Origin: Pseudomonas sp. LS-2 | GTDB lineage: Bacteria > Pseudomonadota > Gammaproteobacteria > Pseudomonadales > Pseudomonadaceae | Assembly: GCF_003605735.1 (NCBI RefSeq) | Contig: NZ_QXTJ01000033.1 | Span: 93,940-128,293 of the forward strand | Length of the DNA stretch: 34,354 nucleotides | Reading direction: 5' to 3' | Shown: positions 25,687 through 32,092 of the stretch, piece by piece | How the letters are laid out: each line of letters begins with the position of its first letter | How positions within the stretch are numbered: the first letter of the stretch is position 1 | Translations under genes and position numbers: made by a program | Notes under the pieces: generated by a model | What the model saw: the letters and a program-made list of their open reading frames with translations, nothing else | Told to the model about the DNA's origin: nothing | Databases searched by the model: none

Positions 25687-27282
25687 ATGTTCGATGATCT
25701 GGATTACAGCCAACCTTACGCGTCTGCCCGCTCGCCGGTGATGGGCAACAACATGGTGGCCTGCTCGCAGCCACTGGCCGCTCAGGCAGGCCTGGACATG
25801 CTGCGTCGCGGCGGTAACGCGGTGGATGCCGCCATCGCAGCGGCCATGGTCCTGACCGTAGTGGAGCCGACCGGTTGTGGCATCGGCAGCGATGCGTTTG
25901 CCATTGTCTGGGACGGCAAGAAGCTTCAAGGCCTCAACGCCTCCGGTCGCTCGCCCCAGGGCTGGACGCCCGAGCACTTCGCCGGCCAGACAGAAATGCC
26001 GCAACGCGGCTGGCCATCGGTGACCGTACCGGGCGCAGTCTCGGCCTGGGTCGCCTTGTCCGAGCGCTACGGCAAGTTGCCTTTCGAAACGCTGGCGGCA
26101 CCGGCCATCGGCTATGCGCGCAACGGCTATCAGGTCACGCCGATCATTGCCGAACTGTGGCGTCGTGGCGGCGCATTGCTCAAGGATCAGCCCGGTTTCG
26201 CCGAGTGCTTCCTGCCGGACGGCAAAGCACCCGCCGCCGGTGAAAAGATCACCCTGAAGGACCACGCCAACACCCTGGAACTGATCGCTGAAACCAAGGG
26301 CGAGTCGTTCTATCGCGGCGAGCTGGCTCAGGCGATCATCGCCCATGCCAACGCCAACGGCAGCGTGATGAGCCTCGACGACCTGGCCAATCACAGCGTT
26401 GACTGGATCGACACGATTTCGGTGCCTTACGCCGGTGCCGTGGTCCACGAACTGCCGCCCAACGGCCAGGGCATCGCCACCCTCGCCGGCCTGATCATGC
26501 TCGAAGCCCTCGGGGTCGGCGAGCACGCGGTTGACAGCGTCGAGACCGTGCACCCGGTGCTGGAAGCCATGAAACTGGCGCTGGCCGACCTCAATCACCA
26601 CGTGGCCGACAACGACCACATGCGCCTGAAGTCTGAGCACCTGCTGGACCCGGCCTACCTCATGGAGCGCGCGTCACTGGTCACCGAACAGGCCGCCGAC
26701 CCTCAGCACGGCGCGCCCAAGGCTGGCGGCACGGTGTACCTTTCTGCCGCCGACGAGAGCGGCATGATGGTCTCGTTCATCCAGTCCAACTACATGGGCT
26801 TCGGCTCCGGCGTCGTCGTGCCAGGCACCGGCATCAGCCTGCAGAACCGTGGTGCGGGTTTCAGCCTCGATCCTGAACACGTCAACATCGTCACGCCGGG
26901 CAAACGCCCTTTCCACACCATCATTCCGGGCTTCGTAATGAATGCCGACGGCACGCCGTTGATGTCGTTCGGCCTGATGGGCGGCCCGATGCAGGCCCAG
27001 GGGCATCTGCAAATGATGATGCGCATCCTGCGCTACAAACAAAACCCGCAAGCCGCCGCCGATGCGCCGCGCTGGCGGATCGAAGCGGGTCTGAAAGTGG
27101 CCGTGGAGCGTTCGTTCGATCGCCTGGTGGTCGAAGAGCTGCGCGCCAAGGGCCATGAGGTCGAAATCGAAGACCCAAGCGGCGTGTTCGCCTTCGGCGG
27201 CGCGCAGATCATTCAGCGCACCGCCCACGGGTATGTGGGTGGGACCGATCCGCGCAAGGATGGGTTGGTGGCGGCGTATTGA
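25687..27282 (+). CDS. Gamma-glutamyltransferase-family Ntn hydrolase, cytoplasmic type
   Basis: 531-residue proenzyme of the GGT family. The new N-terminal Thr after self-cleavage would be Thr349 (KAGGTVYLSAADESG). The small subunit keeps QSNYMGFGSGVVVPGTGISLQNRG and GLMGGPMQAQGHLQM, the pattern of YwrD-like and HpxW-like members rather than classical periplasmic GGT. There is no signal peptide (begins MFDDLDYSQPYASARSPVMG), so the enzyme is cytosolic. Possible activities are gamma-glutamyl peptide/glutathione hydrolysis, oxamate-type amide hydrolysis (HpxW) or acylase. Last gene of the importer operon, so it probably acts on the imported solute (inference). Its stop directly abuts the stop of the convergent tetR gene. 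Confidence 0.9.
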   Translation: MFDDLDYSQPYASARSPVMGNNMVACSQPLAAQAGLDMLRRGGNAVDAAIAAAMVLTVVEPTGCGIGSDAFAIVWDGKKLQGLNASGRSPQGWTPEHFAGQTEMPQRGWPSVTVPGAVSAWVALSERYGKLPFETLAAPAIGYARNGYQVTPIIAELWRRGGALLKDQPGFAECFLPDGKAPAAGEKITLKDHANTLELIAETKGESFYRGELAQAIIAHANANGSVMSLDDLANHSVDWIDTISVPYAGAVVHELPPNGQGIATLAGLIMLEALGVGEHAVDSVETVHPVLEAMKLALADLNHHVADNDHMRLKSEHLLDPAYLMERASLVTEQAADPQHGAPKAGGTVYLSAADESGMMVSFIQSNYMGFGSGVVVPGTGISLQNRGAGFSLDPEHVNIVTPGKRPFHTIIPGFVMNADGTPLMSFGLMGGPMQAQGHLQMMMRILRYKQNPQAAADAPRWRIEAGLKVAVERSFDRLVVEELRAKGHEVEIEDPSGVFAFGGAQIIQRTAHGYVGGTDPRKDGLVAAY

Positions 27283-27870
27283 TTAGATTGCTGGCCCCAG
27301 GGCCCGAACGGCAAACTCGGCAATCGCCTGCAACTGCTCGCGGCTGGCCCCGCCCTTGGCGCTGACCTTCATGCCACTGAGGGTCGACAGCAGGAAATCA
27401 CAGGCCCCGGCGATGTCGATAGTCGCCGGGATCTGTTGCTGTTCGACGGCCAGTTTCAAGGTCCGCTCCATCGCCGCCCGCAAGGTTCTTCCCGAACTGG
27501 CGCAGAGCTGATTGAGCTCTTCGTCACTCATCCCGAACTCGCAGATCGCATTGACCCCCATGCAGCCTGAAGTCCCTTCCCTTTCGGCGCGGGAGGCGAA
27601 GGACAACAGCGTGTTACGCAGCGACTCCAGCGGCGTGGCGTCCTTGCTCAGGCGCCAGATCAGGTCGCTGATACTGTTGGCCTGATACTGCTGCATCGCC
27701 TCGATGTACAACTGACGCTTGTCGCCGAACGAGTTGTACATGCTTTGTCGGCTCAGGTTCATCGCTGCCATCAGCGCTTCGGTCGAAGCCGCCGCGAAAC
27801 CTTTGTCGCAGAACACCCTTATCGCCTGAAGCAGCGCCTCGTCACGGTCGAATTGTCTCGGTCTTGCCAT
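27283..27870 (-). CDS. TetR/AcrR-family repressor
   Basis: 195-residue repressor. N-terminal HTH at about 8-54: ALLQAIRVFCDKGFAAASTEAL then MNLSRQSMYNSFGDKRQLYIEAM. The C-terminal ligand domain is all-helical, with Cys99-region SGCMGVNAICEFG and a further Cys in NQLCASSG and CDFLLS. It lies 39 bases downstream of the SDR gene in the same orientation and is probably co-transcribed, making it a likely repressor of the pair through sites at 28679-28765 (inference). It converges on the GGT-family gene with no intervening base between the stop codons. Confidence 0.92.
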   Translation of the reverse strand: MARPRQFDRDEALLQAIRVFCDKGFAAASTEALMAAMNLSRQSMYNSFGDKRQLYIEAMQQYQANSISDLIWRLSKDATPLESLRNTLLSFASRAEREGTSGCMGVNAICEFGMSDEELNQLCASSGRTLRAAMERTLKLAVEQQQIPATIDIAGACDFLLSTLSGMKVSAKGGASREQLQAIAEFAVRALGPAI

Positions 27871-27909
27871 GGGCTGCCTCAGGGTTGAAGGTGCGACGTT
27901 TGCCTGAAA

Positions 27910-28662
27910 TCAGGCGAGATACCCGCCGTCCACGGTCAGGCTCGCGCCGGTCACGAACGATGCATCGTCGCTGGCCAGGTACGCGGCCATGCTGGCGATT
28001 TCGTCCGCCCTGCCCAATCGTCCCAGAGGTACCAGTGCGATGGCGTGATCAAGATAGGGCGCGTCGGGCGGATTCATGTCGGTGGCGGTCGGACCCGGCT
28101 GGATGTTGTTGACGGTGATCCCGCGTGGGGCGAAGTCCAATGCCAGGCCGCGAATCATACCGGTGATCGCTGACTTGGTCATGGAATACGCGCTTGACCC
28201 GGGGAATCCCGAACGCTGCCCTGCCACGCTGCCGACCGTGATGATGCGGTCGCCACGGTTCATGACTTTCGACGCTGCCTTGGCGGCGATGTAGGTTGCT
28301 CGGACATTGATCGCGTACATCTCGTCCAGCGCTTCGACACTGAAATCATCGACCGAACCCAGGCCGAGGATCCCCGCGTTGTTGACCAGAATGTTCAGCC
28401 CGCCGAACTGCTCGACAGTGGTTGTGACCGCGCGCTCGATATCTACTGCTACTCTACTGTCGGCCTTGATTGCCAAGGCTTTGCCACCTTGGGCGCGAAT
28501 GCTGGCGACCAGCTCATTGGCCTTGTCGGCAGAAGCCGAATAGGTGAACGCAACGGCGGCGCCCTCTTCTGCCAGACGACGCACGATGGCCTCACCGATA
28601 CCACGGGAGCCCCCTGTAACGAGCGCCGTCTTGCTGGTGAAGCGTTGGGATGGGACGGTCAT
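27910..28662 (-). CDS. SDR-family (FabG-like) NAD(P)-dependent oxidoreductase
   Basis: 250-residue classical short-chain dehydrogenase/reductase. Cofactor motif TGGSRGIG 16-23, NNAG 94-97, catalytic Ser145, Tyr159 and Lys163 (YSMTK), and the C-terminal DGGYLA typical of FabG-like enzymes. A basic residue after the Gly motif and the YSASADKA segment suggest NADP(H). The substrate is not deducible; genes like this paired with a tetR gene often respond to electrophiles or small carbonyls (general pattern, not evidence here). First gene of a two-gene unit with tetR. Confidence 0.93.
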   Translation of the reverse strand: MTVPSQRFTSKTALVTGGSRGIGEAIVRRLAEEGAAVAFTYSASADKANELVASIRAQGGKALAIKADSRVAVDIERAVTTTVEQFGGLNILVNNAGILGLGSVDDFSVEALDEMYAINVRATYIAAKAASKVMNRGDRIITVGSVAGQRSGFPGSSAYSMTKSAITGMIRGLALDFAPRGITVNNIQPGPTATDMNPPDAPYLDHAIALVPLGRLGRADEIASMAAYLASDDASFVTGASLTVDGGYLA

Positions 28663-28678
28663 TTCATGACACCTTTAG

Positions 28679-28765
28679 TGGATTAATTTATCTATAACAG
28701 ACCTATTAGCGTCCAGGCGGCTATTAAAAATCAACCTATTAAAGATAATTTAATCCATAATTATC
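28679..28765. promoter_or_regulatory. Inverted AT-rich sites upstream of the SDR-tetR unit
   Basis: TGGATTAATTTATC at 28679-28692 recurs on the minus strand as TGGATTAAATTATC (complement of 28744-28757), one mismatch apart. 28744-28765 also forms GATAATT-8 bases-AATTATC. ACCTATTA occurs twice between them. The gap is far AT-richer than its surroundings and has no ORF. It is the probable promoter/operator region, with the TetR protein as the likely binder. Confidence 0.55.
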
Positions 28766-28777
28766 TCTATCAGATGC

Positions 28778-28802
28778 AAAAAAGGCGCCCTTTAGGCGCC
28801 TT
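28778..28802 (-). terminator. Intrinsic terminator of the NDH-2-like gene
   Basis: On the minus strand, AAGGCGCC, short loop, GGCGCC then six T, 17 bases past the stop at 28819. Confidence 0.85.
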
Positions 28803-28818
28803 CGTGTTTACCACTTGT

Positions 28819-30024
28819 TTACGCGACGACAGGGATCATCGGATCCGCTGCAGCCAGCGCCGCTTCGCGCTCGGCCACCGGAGGGTAGATCCATACCGAG
28901 TTGATCTGCTGTTTCAGTTCCTTGGCCTCTTGCTTGATCAACTTGACCTGACGGTCCCAACCTTCGGTGTAGACCGCGCCCCAGACGCCGAGGTCGAGGC
29001 AGGTGACATACTTGACCTGGCTGTAGGGAATCGGTGCCTCGCCCAGCAGGTCGGCGGCGACGTTGTTGCCGGACGAGCGGCCCAGTGCGATGGCGTGCTG
29101 ACAGGTCATGAGGGCGAAGTTGCCCTCATCGTCGGTGGCCGCGTAGGCGGTGTCGCCGGTGGCGAAGATGTCGTTCTGACCGATGACTTTGAGGTTGCGG
29201 TCCACATGCAGACGACCAGAGGCGTCGCGCTCGCCGGGGATCTGTTCGGTCAGCGAGCTTGCGCGCACGCCCACGGTCCAGACCACGGTGCTGGCATCGA
29301 TGCGGCGCCCGTCGGCCAGGGTCACACCGTGGCTGTCCACCGACGCCACCGAAGCGTTAACCACCCATTCCACCCCCAGCGCTTCAGTAGCTTCGACGAT
29401 TGACGGGCTGATGTTCGCGCCCAGTGCGGCGCCGACCTTCTCGCCACGGTCGACGATGATCACACGAACCTTGGCATCGGCACCCAACGCCGCACGCAGG
29501 CGCGCTGGCATTTCAGTTGCGGTTTCGATCCCGGTGAAGCCGCCACCAGCGACCACGACGGTATTGCGCGGCGCCGACTCCGGTTGCCGTGCCAATGCTT
29601 TAATGTGCTGTTCGAGGCGCGTGGCCTCTTGCATCAGGTCGACATCGAAGGCGTGTTCGACACCCGGCACCGAGGCCGGACGCACCACGCGGCTGCCGGT
29701 GGCCAGAACCAATTTGTCGTAGTTGATCGAGGCTTTCGTCCCGCTGGCGTCGGTGAAGCTGACTGTTTTGCCGGCCGCATCGATGGTGTCGGCCATGCCT
29801 TTGATGAAGGTCACGCCGACCGCATCGAACAGCGGGCCCAGCGGTGACTGCATCTGATGCACTTCCTGCTCGTAGAAACGAGGACGCACACCAAGCACGG
29901 CTTCTGGTGCCAACACGGTGACTTCGACGTCATTGCGCTCATGTTTATCCAGCACACGCATGGCGCTCAACGCACTCCACATCCCGCCAAAACCCGCGCC
30001 GACAATCAGAATCTGCTTTTTCAT
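28819..30024 (-). CDS. NDH-2-like NAD(P)/FAD-dependent oxidoreductase
   Basis: 401-residue flavoprotein of the type II NADH dehydrogenase-like family (pyridine nucleotide-disulphide oxidoreductase fold). FAD-binding GAGFGG at 9-14, second dinucleotide motif VVAGGGFTGIETATEM near 157-172 and FAD-contact DIFATGDTAYA near 285-295. Lacks the long hydrophobic C-terminal anchor of many Ndh proteins; the tail is charged and ends DPMIPVVA. It may transfer electrons from NAD(P)H to quinone or another acceptor. The start ATG 30024 follows CTGGAGCACACT. Divergent from an Rrf2 regulator with a palindrome between, which suggests redox-controlled expression (inference). Confidence 0.9.
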   Translation of the reverse strand: MKKQILIVGAGFGGMWSALSAMRVLDKHERNDVEVTVLAPEAVLGVRPRFYEQEVHQMQSPLGPLFDAVGVTFIKGMADTIDAAGKTVSFTDASGTKASINYDKLVLATGSRVVRPASVPGVEHAFDVDLMQEATRLEQHIKALARQPESAPRNTVVVAGGGFTGIETATEMPARLRAALGADAKVRVIIVDRGEKVGAALGANISPSIVEATEALGVEWVVNASVASVDSHGVTLADGRRIDASTVVWTVGVRASSLTEQIPGERDASGRLHVDRNLKVIGQNDIFATGDTAYAATDDEGNFALMTCQHAIALGRSSGNNVAADLLGEAPIPYSQVKYVTCLDLGVWGAVYTEGWDRQVKLIKQEAKELKQQINSVWIYPPVAEREAALAAADPMIPVVA

Positions 30025-30386
30025 AGTGTGCTCCAGAGAGGAAATTAGTCGTTTTCAGGTTGGGTACGCAGTGACCTGGTGAGGAAAAAGTCCGATCGGC
30101 CAGTGCGGGTTCATTCAGTCGGAGTTGGCAACCGCCCCCAAGACAACTACGACTCTATTGATCGTAGTTGATTTCAGCAAGTTCTTTTTCGACTCCAGAA
30201 ACAGACACAACGTGATAAATCAGATAAATAACTATTAAATCAATAGCTTGTATGCATTTACCATTCATCTCACGGGCCGGCTTAGCGGCACCCTGGACGC
30301 ACCACTCGTCATCCCTAAACTGCAATCCTTGCGGTGAGGCTGGCAAATTGTTAGCTTTCACACGATCAATTCAGTCGGAGATTTAG
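30025..30386. promoter_or_regulatory. Control region between NDH-2-like and rrf2-like genes
   Basis: Contains a perfect inverted repeat CAACTACGA-9 bases-TCGTAGTTG (30144-30170), a likely regulator site. A 12-base direct repeat ATTCAGTCGGAG occurs at 30113-30124 and 30369-30380, the second copy supplying the ribosome site of the Rrf2 gene. 30170-30260 is AT-rich. A 68-codon minus-strand frame (30155-30361) looks spurious. Confidence 0.6.
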
Positions 30387-30941
30387 ATGTCTCTTTACAG
30401 CGCGGGTGTCGAATACGGCATTCACTGCCTGCTTTATCTGGTGGATGAGCGAGGCGACAGTCGCGAAGCCAGCGTGCGGGATCTGGCCGAGTTGCAAGGC
30501 GTGCCACAGGAATACCTGGCGAAAGTCTTCACCAAGTTGGCGAAAGCCAGACTGGTGGTGGCGACCGAGGGTGTGCGGGGGGGCTTCAAGCTGGGTCGAC
30601 CGTCTGACGAAATTACCCTGTTGGACATCGTCACGGCCATTGACGGGCGCAAGTTGATCTTCGATTGCCGGGACATTCGTGGTCGTTGTGCAGTGTTCGA
30701 TGGGTGCGCGCCGCAATGGGCGACCGAAGGCATCTGCGGAATCAATGCGGCGATGCTGACCGCGCAGAAGCGCATGGAAGAGGCGCTGGATCAGCAGACC
30801 ATTCTCGATCTGGCACGCCGTACGGGCCGCAAGGCACCGGCCGAATTTGCAAGTCAGATCAGTGGCTGGTTAAGCGAGCGCAAGGACAATCGTGCGGGTG
30901 CTGCCAGTGACGGCATCGCAGTGGTGCAGGTGGACGATTAA
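30387..30941 (+). CDS. Rrf2-family transcriptional regulator
   Basis: 184-residue Rrf2 protein. N-terminal wHTH (YSAGVEYGIHCLLYLVDE, VRDLAELQGVPQEYLAKVFTKLAKARLV, EGVRGGFKLG). It has four clustered cysteines, Cys94, Cys101, Cys107 and Cys117 (CRDIRGRC, DGCAPQ, GICGIN). This spacing resembles, but is not identical to, IscR/NsrR iron-sulphur binders, so an Fe-S or thiol redox sensor is likely. The C-terminal extension of about 40 residues after the usual Rrf2 end is polar. ATG 30387 is preceded by CGGAG. Divergent from the NDH-2-like gene, its most probable target (inference). Confidence 0.93.
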   Translation: MSLYSAGVEYGIHCLLYLVDERGDSREASVRDLAELQGVPQEYLAKVFTKLAKARLVVATEGVRGGFKLGRPSDEITLLDIVTAIDGRKLIFDCRDIRGRCAVFDGCAPQWATEGICGINAAMLTAQKRMEEALDQQTILDLARRTGRKAPAEFASQISGWLSERKDNRAGAASDGIAVVQVDD

Positions 30942-30962
30942 CCAGCGCCTCGCCACAAATCC

Positions 30963-30987
30963 GTGGGAGAGAGAGCTTGCTCGAGAC
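30963..30987. repeat. Solitary eroded REP half, family C
   Basis: GTGGGAGAGAGAGCTTGCTC matches one arm of the family C element at 17948-17970 with changes; no partner arm is nearby. Confidence 0.5.
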
Positions 30988-31034
30988 CGCGCTGGATCAG
31001 TCACAATTCCGAACCTGACATATGCCAATGCCCC

Positions 31035-31102
31035 TGTAGCAGACCGGCTTGCCGGCGGCGGCGATTTTGAGTCCGCCTCCGCCGGCAAGCCGGACTGCTA
31101 CA
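31035..31102. repeat. REP palindrome pair, family A
   Basis: TGTAGCAGACCGGCTTGCCG and CGGCAAGCCGGACTGCTACA, arms matching by compensating changes. Between the rrf2-like gene and the DUF202 pair, which converge here. Confidence 0.92.
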
Positions 31103-31116
31103 GAGCCTGTGCCGGA

Positions 31117-31467
31117 TTAACCAAACAGCACCGCATAAACCCCCACCACACCGAGCACGATCACCGTCGTGCCCAGCACCACCACCTCACGCAACGGCGC
31201 TGGAATGCGCTCGTTTCTTAAGCCCCGCGCGCTTTTGCGGTAGCGCGAATTCAGCGCGAGCTGGATCAGCAGACTGGCGGCCAGCGACACGATGATCGGC
31301 AGCAAGGCGATGAGGCCGAAATGGGGAATCCAGCGCAGGAAGAGGGTGCAGACGACGATCAGCGTCAGTAGCGTTCTGCGCCACGCCAGCAGCGTGCGCT
31401 CCGGTTGCAGCCCCGGATCGTCATGCCCTAGGGTCAACGGGACCGATGATGGGACGCGACGGCTCAC
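31117..31467 (-). CDS. DUF202 membrane protein, YidG-like
   Basis: 116-residue membrane protein. I take the GTG at 31467-31465, which overlaps the upstream stop as GTGA. The longer frame reaching 31743 lies over the previous gene and is an artefact. The DUF202 signature DPGLQPERTLLAWRRT (near 13-28) is followed by three transmembrane helices: LLTLIVVCTLFLRWIP, LIALLPIIVSLAASLLIQLA and VVVLGTTVIVLGVVGVYAVL. Together with the preceding gene it mirrors the E. coli yidH-yidG pair. Function is unknown in both organisms. Confidence 0.88.
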   Translation of the reverse strand: MSRRVPSSVPLTLGHDDPGLQPERTLLAWRRTLLTLIVVCTLFLRWIPHFGLIALLPIIVSLAASLLIQLALNSRYRKSARGLRNERIPAPLREVVVLGTTVIVLGVVGVYAVLFG

Positions 31468-31883
31468 GATGCGCCATATATAAGGAAGACGATCAACCCC
31501 GCCGCCACCAGTGCGCCGCCTAGCGACAGGATCGGCACCAGAACCGGCAAAGGGAGTGGCTTGCGCTGACGCATGGCACGCTCGACCTTGAGCCAGCGAA
31601 TGCAGGCGCTGGCACTGACCAGCATCGCCAGTATCAACAGCGATAACGCCACGGCGCGGCGCAAACCGGGGCTGAACACCTCGCCGGTGAAAGCCTCGAC
31701 CGCGATGCCGCCGGCGAGAAAGGCCAGCGCGGTGCGAATCCACGCCAGAAAGGTGCGCTCATTGGCGAGGGTGAAGCGAGGGTCAGGTTCGCAACCCCCC
31801 CCCAGCAAAGCGGCTGACAGACGATCGCGATCAGGGGAGGCAGTGACAGGGGTCGTGACGTTGCCGGGGTTCGGAGAGTTCAT
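31464..31883 (-). CDS. DUF202 membrane protein, YidH-like
   Basis: 139-residue membrane protein with the DUF202 signature DPRFTLANERTFLAWIRTAL (about 34-53) and three transmembrane helices (ALAFLAGGIAVEAF, AVALSLLILAMLVSASACI, LVPILSLGGALVAAGLIVFLIY). The N-terminal 30 residues are a polar cytosolic tail containing three consecutive Gly codons read from a run of nine G on the coding strand (31795-31803). Translationally coupled to the YidG-like gene by a 4-base overlap. ATG 31883. Function is unknown; the pair probably forms a complex (inference). Confidence 0.9.
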   Translation of the reverse strand: MNSPNPGNVTTPVTASPDRDRLSAALLGGGCEPDPRFTLANERTFLAWIRTALAFLAGGIAVEAFTGEVFSPGLRRAVALSLLILAMLVSASACIRWLKVERAMRQRKPLPLPVLVPILSLGGALVAAGLIVFLIYGAS

Positions 31884-32026
31884 GTCGCACCGAGGTCGGG
31901 TAGATGTCCGCGATCATACCGATGATGACCGGGAAAGACCCGCACCGGCAGCGACATTGCTGTGCCTGCGGCCGCAAGATCCAGCTTACGGGAGCCGAAG
32001 CCATACATCCGCGACAGTGAACATTG

Positions 32027-32092
32027 GCAGCCCCACGGCTTGCCGGCGGTAGCGATCTTTCATACGCCACCGCCGTCAATCCGGACTGCTAC
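32027..32092. repeat. Eroded REP pair, family A, overlapping a stop codon
   Basis: ACGGCTTGCCGGCGGTAGCG and CGCCACCGCCGTCAATCCGG with decayed ends (GCAGCCCC instead of TGTAGCAG). Its right arm, GGACTGCTACC, includes the stop codon of the fucD gene (32089-32091). Confidence 0.8.

Noticed and set aside
30155..30361. 68-codon minus-strand frame in the NDH-2/Rrf2 gap
   Set aside because: No convincing ribosome site, mixed codon use, and it runs through the regulatory palindrome. A real small protein is possible but not supported.
31468..31743. N-terminal extension of the YidG-like frame
   Set aside because: Arg/Gly/His-rich out-of-frame reading of the YidH-like gene; the GTGA overlap gives a better start.
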